NCBI RefSeq assembly: GCF_027980145.1
Contig: NZ_JAMZNK010000012.1
Location: forward strand, 62,001 to 126,000
DNA from: Flavobacterium azizsancarii
Lineage (GTDB): Bacteria; Bacteroidota; Bacteroidia; Flavobacteriales; Flavobacteriaceae
Direction: 5' to 3'
Length of the DNA stretch: 64,000 bases
Part shown: one piece after another, positions 16,753 to 26,217 of the stretch
Numbering within the stretch: the first letter of the stretch is position 1
How the letters are laid out: every line of letters begins with the position of its first letter
The notes under the pieces: model-generated
Told to the model about the DNA's origin: nothing
The model's database searches: none
Seen by the model: only the letters and a program-made list of their open reading frames with translations
Program-made: the position numbers and the translations under genes

Positions 16753-17874
16753 CTAAAGCTGTTTTGCTTCAGCATTTCTGGTACGAATAGCTTCTTCGGT
16801 TCTGGGAATAAGAATTTCTAACCCAAAGTTTACAGCATTTGCCTGAACCTCTTCGATAAACGGTCGAAAACTTATATTATATTCTTTAAAAGCTTCTTCA
16901 AAATTTCCGTCATGTTTTTCAAAAGCATCTGCCAAAGACGCCGCACCATTTATTGCCAGCGATCCGCCCATTCCGGCTGCTGGAGATGCACAATAAGCAG
17001 CATCGCCTACAAGAGCAATTCGGCCTTTTGTCCAGGATGGCATTTTTATCTGGCAAAATTTATCAAAATAAAAAGTTTTAGAATTCTGTACTTCTTGTAA
17101 TAATTCCGATGTTCTCCAGCTTTCTCCAGCGAATTTTTCGAGGATAATATTTCGTTGTTCGTCCTCATTTCGATAATCATAAGGAATTTCTTTTTCGGAA
17201 CGAAAGCAAAGAATAATGTCTGTTTTATTGTTGTAAGTATTCAGCATAACAGCTTTGTTGGGCACATTATACAATTGAGCACTATCTTCTTTTATTAAAA
17301 GTTTATCTACGATAGTAATCGAAAAATATTGCTGTAAAAAGTGCACATAGTCAGTTTCAGGACCAAACCACAGTCTTCGTACGGCGGAATGAATTCCGTC
17401 ACAACCAAATACGAAGTCAAATTTTTTCTGAGGATTATTTTTAAAAGTAACCTTGACCTCTTCATTTGTTTCGTTTAATGCTGTAATACTGTCATTGAAA
17501 ACAAATTCGACATCATTTTTTATCGTGTTGTATAGAATTTTAAGCAGTATATCACGTTCAATTTCAGATTCATCGTCGTCAATTTGTTCGTCGTCATCAT
17601 GCGCCATGAAACCTTCGGTGATATTATCAGCGTTTTTAAATTCTATAATTCTCGGATTCAGCCTGTTTGATTTTATCTGCTCAAAAATGCCCATACGTTT
17701 TGCAATATCAACAGTATTGCCCAATATATCAACAGGAGTTCCGCCCATTTTCAGGTCATCTGCAACTTCGACAATAGTTACTTTGCAGCCAAATTTATTC
17801 ATCCAGTAAGCGGTAGAAAGTCCGGCAAAACTTGCGCCTGAAACAAGTACTTTTTTATTTTTTAATGTTTCCAT
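16753..17874 (-). CDS. FAD-dependent monooxygenase
   Basis: A 373-residue class A flavoprotein monooxygenase. It has the dinucleotide-binding loop GASFAGLS (residues 13-20), the DG motif GCDGIHSAVRRLWFG, and the FAD-ribityl GD motif GRIALVGDAAYCASPAAGMGG. It inserts one oxygen atom into an aromatic or polyketide-like substrate using NAD(P)H. TetX belongs to the same superfamily, but nothing here shows that this protein inactivates tetracycline. The AraC gene 79 bases upstream on the same strand is its likely regulator. Confidence 0.87.
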   Translation of the reverse strand: METLKNKKVLVSGASFAGLSTAYWMNKFGCKVTIVEVADDLKMGGTPVDILGNTVDIAKRMGIFEQIKSNRLNPRIIEFKNADNITEGFMAHDDDEQIDDDESEIERDILLKILYNTIKNDVEFVFNDSITALNETNEEVKVTFKNNPQKKFDFVFGCDGIHSAVRRLWFGPETDYVHFLQQYFSITIVDKLLIKEDSAQLYNVPNKAVMLNTYNNKTDIILCFRSEKEIPYDYRNEDEQRNIILEKFAGESWRTSELLQEVQNSKTFYFDKFCQIKMPSWTKGRIALVGDAAYCASPAAGMGGSLAINGAASLADAFEKHDGNFEEAFKEYNISFRPFIEEVQANAVNFGLEILIPRTEEAIRTRNAEAKQL

Positions 17875-17953
17875 TTTGTATACGATTTATATTCAATGCA
17901 AAGGAACATCCTAAATCAGTGTCGCAAAATAGCCAATCAAAGTAAGTATTGGA

Positions 17954-18826
17954 CTAATCGAGGTTTTTGTTTCTAAAAGTTAAAGCAGACATGCCTGTAA
18001 CCTTCGTAAACAGTCGTGAAAAATAAGCATAATCATCGTATCCTAAAACCGAAGCAATTTCTTTTACCGATTTATCAGAGTGATAAAGCAACCGTTTTGC
18101 TTCTAAAATTACCCGTTCCTGTATGTGATGTGAAACCGAAAATCCAGTTGCATTTTTGATACATTCGTTTAAATAAGGAGTCGAAATATTCAGTTTTGGA
18201 CTATAATCGGCAGGACGTTTTAGAGTGGTATAATTCTTTTCTAATAATTCCCGGAACGTTTTCGTTACAACGTCAAATCTTGAAATTTTATCTGTTGACG
18301 GAACATTTTTCAAATACTGCGAAATCACTAATGCAACGAGCGAATTACAACTGTCTTTTATTATAGAATGATATAATTTATCGCTTTTAAGTGCAGATAA
18401 TTGTATACCAAGTAATACTGCTTCTGCGATAACAGAGAATATTTCTTTCTCTAAAACTAACGGTTTTACGGGAGTAATTTCTTCCAGCAATTTCAAATAT
18501 TCAGGATTCAGGTTTTCATTATCAATAGCCCAACAGCTCACGATTACATTTTCTGTGGTTATGGTATGATGCACCTGATTGGGGTGAATGTAAATCACAG
18601 AAAAGGGTTCTATTGTATACTTTTGAAAATCAATTTCGATAGCAACAGTTCCTTCTTCAAGCAGAAAAAAAGAATGGCGATCGTGTCGATGTGCCTGATT
18701 TTCTTCCTTAAATTCAGCTTTTTCTTCAATGCTCAAATCGTTAAAATTAAACCTTTCGATAGCAATACCGGTATGCACATCTTCTGTCATACGATTTACC
18801 GGAATAGTTTTATTTTTCTTAGACAT
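17954..18826 (-). CDS. AraC-family transcriptional regulator
   Basis: A 290-residue regulator with an N-terminal cupin ligand domain (HRHDRHSFFLLEEGTVAIEI, VIYIHPNQVHH) and a C-terminal AraC helix-turn-helix (~190-288: LNISTPYLNECIKNATGFSV, SVKEIASVLGYDDYAYFSRLF). It lies 24 bases after the hybrid sensor gene and 79 bases before the monooxygenase. Either it controls the monooxygenase or it belongs to the sensor transcript. The inducer is unknown. Confidence 0.9.
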   Translation of the reverse strand: MSKKNKTIPVNRMTEDVHTGIAIERFNFNDLSIEEKAEFKEENQAHRHDRHSFFLLEEGTVAIEIDFQKYTIEPFSVIYIHPNQVHHTITTENVIVSCWAIDNENLNPEYLKLLEEITPVKPLVLEKEIFSVIAEAVLLGIQLSALKSDKLYHSIIKDSCNSLVALVISQYLKNVPSTDKISRFDVVTKTFRELLEKNYTTLKRPADYSPKLNISTPYLNECIKNATGFSVSHHIQERVILEAKRLLYHSDKSVKEIASVLGYDDYAYFSRLFTKVTGMSALTFRNKNLD

Positions 18827-18850
18827 TGGCTGTTGATTGAGATTGCAAAG

Positions 18851-21800
18851 TTATTTATTCATGGCAATATATTCAGATGGTGTCATAGAAAAATGCTTTT
18901 GAAAATTTCTTCCAAAACTCGTCTGAGATTTATAACCCACTTTTTCTGCGATTTCATACATTTTAAAATTCTCGTTCAAAAGTAGTTCTGCAGCTCTTTT
19001 TAACCGAACTAAATTGATCAGTTCATTCGGGCTTAGATTCGAAATATCCTTGATTTTTCGATACAAAGTCGAACGGCTCATATTCATGATTTCTGCGAGT
19101 GATTCTACGCTTAAATCGGGATCTGTAATGTTTTTTAGAATTTCGTCATCCAGTTTTTTAAGGAACTTTTCATCGGTTTTATTGTGTGCGATACTTTTAA
19201 TGTGCGAAAGTGGCGAACTCGCATAATAATTCATAATCTGTTTTCTATTTTCGATCAGATTATTAGCCTGAACTTTTAAATAATCCATTGAGAAAGGTTT
19301 TGCGATATACGCATCTGCGCCAGCACCAAGACCATCAATTTGAGATTTTAGCGAGTTTTTGGCCGTAAGCAAAATAACCGGAATATGACTCGTCTCCAGA
19401 TTGGATTTGATTTCTTTACACAGCGTAATTCCGTCCATAACAGGCATCGAAACATCACTTATCACCAATTGAATGTTTTCGTTGTGAATTATTTTCAGCG
19501 CATTTTCGCCATTATCAGCTTTTAAAACAGTGTAAACCGAAGACAATTCTGTAGCAATAAAATTCAGTAAATCTTCATTGTCTTCTACAATCAAAAGCTG
19601 TGGTTTCTCGTGTTTGTTTTCGATTGCAATAGTTTCGGATTCAGTTTCGATTTCTTCTTTTTCAGGTTCATTATAAAACATAAATTCTTCTTCCTGGCGC
19701 AGCGGAACCACAAGTTCAAAAATATTAACTTCTGAATCTGGAATTACCTGTAAGTTTCCGTGATGCAATTGCGTTAGCGAATGCGCCAGCGAAAGCCCAA
19801 TTCCCGTTCCTGAAGTCGTATCCATATTATCCACTCTGAAAAATGGTTCGAAAATTTTATCTTTTAAATGAAACGGAATTATATTCCCGTCATTTTTCAC
19901 AATCAAAGTCAGTTTTTTTTCGTCCCTGAAAAGTGTAATCGAGGCTTTGTCTTTGGCATATTTAATGGCATTGCTCATCAAATTGCTCAGGATTTTTTTG
20001 AAAGCCTCTTTATCTACAAAAGCAAAAATATCTTTATCGCCCAGTTCCAGTTCAAATTTAATGCCTCTTTCTTCAATCAATTGGCTGAATCTTAAATGAA
20101 AATTCCTCACCATCGATGAAATATTTGCTTCGACAAAAGTAAGTTTCAAACCTCCAATTTCAGATTTTCTAAAATCTAATAATTCGTTTACTAATTTTAA
20201 TAATCGTGAGGTATTTTTTTTCATTATAGAAAGATTCTGAGGTACTTCCGGCAATTGGTGTTCCATCACTAAAAGTTTTTCCAGAGGTCCTTTTATCAAC
20301 GTCAATGGCGTTCTGATTTCGTGCGCTACATTGGTAAAAAAATCAATTTTGGCCTGATAGATTTCTTTCTCTTTTTCGTCGTTAAGATGTTTTATTTTGC
20401 GATTGTTCTTAATCTGGGTTAAATTTTGCGAATACCGAATTATATAATAAAACGAACCGCAAATTAAGAGAAAATAAAAAAAGTAAGCATAAGAACTTGC
20501 CCAAAACGGAGGAAGGATTCTTATTGTTAATTCGACTTCTTTACTCCAAACGCCAAAACTATTCAATGATTTTACTTTAAAAACATAATCGCCAGGTGCC
20601 AGTTCTGTAAAGAAAACTTTGTGGTTGCGTTCCAGATAAACCCAGTCATTATTAACGTTTTCGAGTTTATACCAATATTCTGTAAGTTCAGGAGCCGTGT
20701 AATTTAAGGAAGCAAATTCAAGATTAAACGACGATTGGTTGCTGTTAAGTTCCAGTTCATCAATATGAGAAATCGATTGTTTTATAGGAGAATCATCTCC
20801 GTTCGCATCAATATCTTTATTATTGATCTGCAAATTGGTAATAAAAATCGAAGGCGTGTATTTGTTTTTGGTAAAATTCTTTGGGTTGAAACTAATCATT
20901 CCGTTAAGGTTTCCAAAATACATATCGCCGTTATCATCTTTAAAAGCCGATGCATAATTAAACTGATCGCTCAATAAACCATTTGCCGTGGTATAAATTT
21001 TAATGCTTTTATGGTCCGGGCTAAATTTTACCAAACCTTTAGAAGTCGTCAGCCATAAATTTTTGGCATCATCTTCTAAAATTGAATATACGACATTGCT
21101 TGGGAATCCGTTTTTTGTGGTGAATTTTTTAAAAGTCCTTGTTTTTTTATCCAATAAATCCAGTCCGTTTTCGGTGGCAAACCATAAGTTTTTTGCGCTG
21201 TCTTCAAAAATATAGTTGATGGAATTATTACTAATGCCATTCGGATTTTTGTAATCATAAATAAAAACCTCTTTCTTTTTAGTTTTCGGATTATAATAAA
21301 ACAAACCGTCGCGATAACTTCCTGCCCACAAATTGCCGTCGCTGTCTTCTTTATAATTCGTGTAATGTGTCGTTTCAGGAAAGTTTTTTAAGGTTTCAAA
21401 AGTATCATTTTGATCGTTATATTTATAAAGTCCCATTGTTGTAATCACGATCAATTCGTCTTTTTTGGTTTCATAAAATGAAAAAATAAAATTACTTCTC
21501 AATCCTGACGACGGATTATTAGCACTATAATGTTTGATAACGGCGCCTGAATTTCGATCTAAAACATCTAATCCGTGCTCAAAAGTTCCCACCCAAATTT
21601 TGTCTTTTCTGGGCATCAAAGCATGTATATTGTAGTATGAAACGTTGCTTTTGCTTCCGTTGGGCAAATACGAAGTAAATTGTTGGGTTTTAGGATTAAA
21701 TCGGTTTAAGCCAGCATCTTCAGTTCCAATCCAGAGATCGCCTTTATCATCTTTATGGATTTCCCTGACGGCGCTTCCGCTAATAGAATTTTGCCCTTTC

Positions 21801-22801
21801 TGCGGGAAGTATTTCTTGAATTGTGTGTATTGTTTTTGATGGTAATTGATACCGCCAAAATAAGTTCCAATCCAAATCCCGTTTTCCTTATCAATAGTGA
21901 TAGAATAAGCCGCATTGTCTGAAATCGCATACGGATCATTGTAATTTTTTTTCAGATTTACATTCACTTTTGTTTTTAGATTATAAACATAAACTCCTGA
22001 TTCGCTGGCAATCCAGAGTTCGTCATTGTCTTTCTTTTTAAATTGACGGACATAAACCGGATTCTTGGTCGAAAATTGCAGACCTGAAGTCATTTTTCCG
22101 GGAATATTATAAACCAAAACTCCATCTTCTTGTGTACCAATCGCAATATTGTTTTTGTCTAAAGCATAAATAACCGTAATCCTAAAATTGGCAGAACCTG
22201 CGGGAGGCGTAATCGGAATGTTTTCAAACGAAAGATTTTCTTCAGAATAGCGGTAGATTTTATTTAGGGAAGATGCCCAGATTTCTCCATTTGCATCGCG
22301 TGAAATCGAAGTCACAATAAAGTACTTATTGGGGTTGAAAGTCTTGGTTTCTTTTTTTACCATAGAATATTTGTAGAGAATATTTCCTGAGATAAACCAA
22401 ATATTTCCATTCTTGTCGTGGTTGATATCGTTGATCCTGTCATTAATTGCTTCGTTTAAAACTGTAAACTGGTCTGTCTTTTTATTGTATTGGTACAAAC
22501 CTTTGTCTGTACCCACCCAAATTACACCTTTATATTCATGCAGGGATTGTATATAATTGCTTCCTAAACTATGAATTGGGTTGCCATTACTTCGATAGGT
22601 TTTAAATCGGTAACCATCAAATCGGTTCAAACCGTCTTTAGTTCCAAACCACATAAAACCATCTTCGTCCTGTAAAGAAGTCAAAACGGTGTTGTTTGAA
22701 AGTCCTTCTTCGACCTGAAAATGTTTGAAATAATATTCTTGCGCCTGAATAAGATTTATTGAAAAAATCGAAAAAAATACAATAAGAAAGAATTTACGCA
22801 T
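18851..22801 (-). CDS. hybrid two-component system sensor/regulator (HTCS)
   Basis: A 1316-residue one-protein signalling system of the Bacteroidota PUL type. In order: a signal peptide (1-20), a two-component-propeller sensor of repeated blades (~25-690; repeated GxxWFGTxxGL-type motifs), a Y_Y_Y domain (~700-775), one transmembrane helix (~780-800), a HisKA domain with its His in NVAHEIRTPLTL (~830-895), a HATPase domain (~930-1040), a receiver (~1065-1187, LVISDVSMPVMDG) and an AraC helix-turn-helix (~1215-1316). The periplasmic propellers bind an oligosaccharide and the C-terminus activates the PUL. It is divergent from susC, its probable target. Confidence 0.95.
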   Translation of the reverse strand: MRKFFLIVFFSIFSINLIQAQEYYFKHFQVEEGLSNNTVLTSLQDEDGFMWFGTKDGLNRFDGYRFKTYRSNGNPIHSLGSNYIQSLHEYKGVIWVGTDKGLYQYNKKTDQFTVLNEAINDRINDINHDKNGNIWFISGNILYKYSMVKKETKTFNPNKYFIVTSISRDANGEIWASSLNKIYRYSEENLSFENIPITPPAGSANFRITVIYALDKNNIAIGTQEDGVLVYNIPGKMTSGLQFSTKNPVYVRQFKKKDNDELWIASESGVYVYNLKTKVNVNLKKNYNDPYAISDNAAYSITIDKENGIWIGTYFGGINYHQKQYTQFKKYFPQKGQNSISGSAVREIHKDDKGDLWIGTEDAGLNRFNPKTQQFTSYLPNGSKSNVSYYNIHALMPRKDKIWVGTFEHGLDVLDRNSGAVIKHYSANNPSSGLRSNFIFSFYETKKDELIVITTMGLYKYNDQNDTFETLKNFPETTHYTNYKEDSDGNLWAGSYRDGLFYYNPKTKKKEVFIYDYKNPNGISNNSINYIFEDSAKNLWFATENGLDLLDKKTRTFKKFTTKNGFPSNVVYSILEDDAKNLWLTTSKGLVKFSPDHKSIKIYTTANGLLSDQFNYASAFKDDNGDMYFGNLNGMISFNPKNFTKNKYTPSIFITNLQINNKDIDANGDDSPIKQSISHIDELELNSNQSSFNLEFASLNYTAPELTEYWYKLENVNNDWVYLERNHKVFFTELAPGDYVFKVKSLNSFGVWSKEVELTIRILPPFWASSYAYFFYFLLICGSFYYIIRYSQNLTQIKNNRKIKHLNDEKEKEIYQAKIDFFTNVAHEIRTPLTLIKGPLEKLLVMEHQLPEVPQNLSIMKKNTSRLLKLVNELLDFRKSEIGGLKLTFVEANISSMVRNFHLRFSQLIEERGIKFELELGDKDIFAFVDKEAFKKILSNLMSNAIKYAKDKASITLFRDEKKLTLIVKNDGNIIPFHLKDKIFEPFFRVDNMDTTSGTGIGLSLAHSLTQLHHGNLQVIPDSEVNIFELVVPLRQEEEFMFYNEPEKEEIETESETIAIENKHEKPQLLIVEDNEDLLNFIATELSSVYTVLKADNGENALKIIHNENIQLVISDVSMPVMDGITLCKEIKSNLETSHIPVILLTAKNSLKSQIDGLGAGADAYIAKPFSMDYLKVQANNLIENRKQIMNYYASSPLSHIKSIAHNKTDEKFLKKLDDEILKNITDPDLSVESLAEIMNMSRSTLYRKIKDISNLSPNELINLVRLKRAAELLLNENFKMYEIAEKVGYKSQTSFGRNFQKHFSMTPSEYIAMNK

Positions 22802-22996
22802 AGTTGTGTTTTTTATGATAAAACCAGAACTTATTCAAATCGTGTCAATATTCGACATAATGTTGCAAGTCGTTGTTTTTCTGGTCTGTTTTGTACAATT
22901 TGACTCATTTGAGAGAGATATTGACACAAATGAATCATTTTATTTTGAATTAAAATCATCTACTTTGACTTTTTAAATAAATGATATTGATATTTT

Positions 22997-23052
22997 TTAA
23001 CCTTAAAAAATAAGACATCAGTAAAATTAACTTTAAAAAATAACGTCATTAA
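22997..23052 (+). promoter_or_regulatory. direct repeat, probable HTCS operator
   Basis: TTAACCTTAAAAAATAAGAC at 22997 recurs as TTAACTTTAAAAAATAACG at 23027, a 30-base period (about three helical turns), both followed by a TCA element. It ends where the -7 box begins, so a bound regulator would sit over the -33 position. Confidence 0.5.
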
Positions 23053-23060
23053 TACTTTTG
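23053..23060 (+). promoter_or_regulatory. -7 element of the susC promoter
   Basis: TACTTTTG matches TAnnTTTG; no TTG lies at the proper -33 distance, as expected for an activator-dependent promoter. The leader would be ~120 bases. Confidence 0.45.
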
Positions 23061-23190
23061 AATTAAAATGCACACATTATTAACAGATGCCAATTTACAA
23101 TGGTACGCCGCTCGGATAAAAGATGGCTAAAACTTTACAAATTAAGTACAAAACCAACCAAAAAAGAAAACTATCTAAAATGAAAAATCA

Positions 23191-26100
23191 ATGAAAACAA
23201 AGTTCACTCAAATTTTAAAGCAGAGATATTACCTCTTGTTTTTCTTTAGTTTATTAGTGCAACAAACGTATGCGCAACAGCAAATAACCATAAGCGGAAA
23301 AGTATCTTCAGTAACAGGAGAACCAATTCCGTTTGCAAATGTTGTCATCAAGAATACCAAAAACGGAGCAGTTACTGATTTCGACGGAAGGTATAAAATT
23401 GAAGCAGCTTCAAATCAAACACTGATTTTTAGTTCGCAGGGATATAAAACAATTGAAATTGCGATTAACAATAGAACGACAGTAGACGCTTCTCTGGAAG
23501 AAGATGCAATGAAACTGGACGAAATTGTGGTTGTAGGGTATGGATCTCAACAGAAAAAAGACCTTACAGGAGCAGTTTCCCTAGTAAAAGCCGAAGAAAT
23601 TCAAAAACGTCAGATTACAACTGTAGCAGACGGACTACAGGGTTTAGTTACTGGAGTAAAAGTGCGTGGCGGTGGTCGTCCGGGACAGGAAGCGAATATC
23701 GAAATTCGTGGTTTAAAAAATCTTCAAAGTACTAACCCATTATATGTAATTGATGGATTGGTTACATCTGCAAACAGAGATTTTAACCCAAATGATATTG
23801 AGACTATTCAGGTTTTAAAAGATGCATCTGCAGCAGCAATTTATGGTTCGAGAGCTGCAAATGGTGTAATTATTATTACAACCAAAAAAGGTAAAAAAGG
23901 TCCGCTTAAAGTGGAAGCTTCAGCAAAAAGCAGTTTTACTACAATGCCAAAATATAGTTTGATGGGAACAGAAGAGTTCGCTAAATTCAATAATCAGGCG
24001 TATGATAATGCCGGAGCGCCAAGACAAAACTTAAATATGGCAGTCGATACAGACTGGCAGGATGTGGTTTTCCAGAACGGAATGATCAATGACTATAATG
24101 TAAGTGTTTCCGGAGGAGGAGATAACTCGTCATTTTTTATGTCGGGAAATTATTTTGGAAATAAAGGAACTGTAGTAGGAACTGATTTTGACAGAATCTC
24201 ATTCAGGGTAAATTCAAGCGGTTCAAAAGGTATTTTTAGTATTGGAGAAAACATTGCTATTAGTAATTCAAAAACTGATGAAATGTCAGGAAACCCAATT
24301 ATTGATGTATATAGATTAACACCAACAATTCCTGTTTACGACGCTTCTAATCCTGGTGGTTACGGTTACGGAAAACAAGGTGTCGCAGATACTTTTGGTA
24401 CAAACCCTTTGGCTCTTGCTGATTTTGCCAATACTATCAATGAGAATTTTAGAATAAGAGGAAATATCTGGTCTGAACTTAAATTCACGCCATGGTTGAA
24501 ATACCGTTTCAATTTTGGATATGAAACCAGCTTTGATAGCTATAATTTCATGAGGAAATTAGGAAACTGGACTTTAAATCAACCGGTAGAAAAATCATTC
24601 ATCAACCAAAATAAAGGAAGATCAGAAACCTTGCTTTATGAAAATACACTGACTTTCAAAAAAGCATTTGGTAAACATGATTTCACTGTTTTGGTGGGAC
24701 AAACATTCCAAAAAGACAATTACAACCAAATTTACGGAACAAAGAGAAATCTTTTGATAAACTCAGGTACAGGATCATATTATGATGTTCTGGATTTAGG
24801 AGATTCGCCGGAAGTTGGAGGTTTTAGAAACGAAGCTGCTTTGACATCTTATTTAGGAAGATTAGAATACAATTATGATAATCGTTATTTGCTTAATGCA
24901 GTTATCAGACGAGACGGATCTTCAAGATTTAGTGACGATAATAAATGGGGGAATTTCCCATCTGTTTCTGCAGGATGGAGAATCAATAACGAATCTTTCT
25001 TTAAATCAGAATTTATTAAAGATTTAAAACTAAGAGCGAGTTACGGAGAATTGGGTTCAGGAAATATAGGAAACTACGAATATAAAAGTTTCATTAATAC
25101 TTTTGGAACTGTAGTTTTGGGTAACGGACAAGGTTTGTATCCTGCTGCAACTCAGGTAAGATTATCAAACGCACAATTGCGTTGGGAAAAATTAAAACAA
25201 TCAAATTTCGGTTTAGATCTTGGTGTCTTGAACAACGATTTGCGCTTTACAGCAGATTATTTTGTGGCACGTACCGAAGATGTATTGTTTGGTTTCCCAA
25301 TTTTATTAACTACCGGAAATGACGGAGGAAATCCAATTTCTAATGCTGCAACTGTAGAAAATAAAGGTCTTGAACTGGAATTGGCTTACAGCAAAAAAAT
25401 CAATGATTTCTCTTTTAATGCTTCGATCAATTTTACTAAAGTAAATAATAAACTGGTTTCATTAGGTAACGGGCAAAACCAAAATATTCAGGATAATACG
25501 ATTACTCGTGCCGGAAACGCGGTAGGAATGTGGTACGTTTTGCAAACAGACGGATTGTTTCAAAACCAAGCTGAAATTGCCAATTACAAAAATGCGGATG
25601 GAAAAGTAATTATGCCAAATGCGCAGCCTGGAGATATTCGTTTTAAAGATGTTAACGGCGACGGACAAATTACAAACGAAGACAAAGATATTGTTGGAAG
25701 TCCTTGGCCAGAATTTGAAATGGGTTTAAATGCAGGAGCTGAATACAAAGGTTTTGATTTTTCTATGAACTGGATTGCGTCACACGGGGCAACGGTTTAT
25801 AACGGATTTAGGAGTGTTGTGGATCGTTTTGATGACAATAGCAATTACAGAACAGGAATTCAGCCCTGGACTCCGGAAAATCCAAATACTGATTTTCCAA
25901 GAATTGTAAAAGGAACAACTTTGAACTCAAGGGGAGATACAGACAGATTCTTAGAAAACGGTGATTTTATCCGTTTGAAATACATCGGATTGGGTTATAA
26001 CATTCCGGATAGCGTCTTGAAAAGTGCCGGAATTACAAGAGCAAGATTAACAATATCTGCACAAAATGTTATTACAATTACAAAATACAAAGGTTTAGAT

Positions 26101-26199
26101 CCTGAGTTTAGTAACTCTAATATTTTTCAGAGAGGTGTTGATAACGGGGCTTTCCCAAACTTACAAACGTATTCATTTGGTGTTGAATTTAGCTTCTAA
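23191..26199 (+). CDS. SusC-like TonB-linked outer-membrane transporter
   Basis: A 1002-residue SusC/RagA protein. A signal peptide (~1-28) is followed by a carboxypeptidase-regulatory-like domain (~33-105: ISGKVSSVTGEPIPFANVVI), the TonB box and SusC signature (KLDEIVVVGYGSQQKKDLTG), a plug domain (~115-230: ANIEIRGLKNLQSTNPLYVI), and a 22-strand barrel ending in the aromatic residue of VEFSF. It imports glycan oligosaccharides through the outer membrane with SusD as lid. The start is ATG 23191; susD follows after 18 bases. Confidence 0.96.
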   Translation: MKTKFTQILKQRYYLLFFFSLLVQQTYAQQQITISGKVSSVTGEPIPFANVVIKNTKNGAVTDFDGRYKIEAASNQTLIFSSQGYKTIEIAINNRTTVDASLEEDAMKLDEIVVVGYGSQQKKDLTGAVSLVKAEEIQKRQITTVADGLQGLVTGVKVRGGGRPGQEANIEIRGLKNLQSTNPLYVIDGLVTSANRDFNPNDIETIQVLKDASAAAIYGSRAANGVIIITTKKGKKGPLKVEASAKSSFTTMPKYSLMGTEEFAKFNNQAYDNAGAPRQNLNMAVDTDWQDVVFQNGMINDYNVSVSGGGDNSSFFMSGNYFGNKGTVVGTDFDRISFRVNSSGSKGIFSIGENIAISNSKTDEMSGNPIIDVYRLTPTIPVYDASNPGGYGYGKQGVADTFGTNPLALADFANTINENFRIRGNIWSELKFTPWLKYRFNFGYETSFDSYNFMRKLGNWTLNQPVEKSFINQNKGRSETLLYENTLTFKKAFGKHDFTVLVGQTFQKDNYNQIYGTKRNLLINSGTGSYYDVLDLGDSPEVGGFRNEAALTSYLGRLEYNYDNRYLLNAVIRRDGSSRFSDDNKWGNFPSVSAGWRINNESFFKSEFIKDLKLRASYGELGSGNIGNYEYKSFINTFGTVVLGNGQGLYPAATQVRLSNAQLRWEKLKQSNFGLDLGVLNNDLRFTADYFVARTEDVLFGFPILLTTGNDGGNPISNAATVENKGLELELAYSKKINDFSFNASINFTKVNNKLVSLGNGQNQNIQDNTITRAGNAVGMWYVLQTDGLFQNQAEIANYKNADGKVIMPNAQPGDIRFKDVNGDGQITNEDKDIVGSPWPEFEMGLNAGAEYKGFDFSMNWIASHGATVYNGFRSVVDRFDDNSNYRTGIQPWTPENPNTDFPRIVKGTTLNSRGDTDRFLENGDFIRLKYIGLGYNIPDSVLKSAGITRARLTISAQNVITITKYKGLDPEFSNSNIFQRGVDNGAFPNLQTYSFGVEFSF

Positions 26200-26217
26200 T
26201 TTTAAAAAAATCGCGTA

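Larger units (their letters stand above)
22802..23190. promoter_or_regulatory. HTCS-susC divergent control region
   Basis: A 389-base gap without a gene. It holds the direct repeat and -7 element listed separately, close to the susC side. Confidence 0.6.

Noticed and set aside
16753..17874. Tetracycline-inactivating TetX
   Set aside because: Only superfamily motifs are shared; nothing specific to TetX substrate binding was seen.
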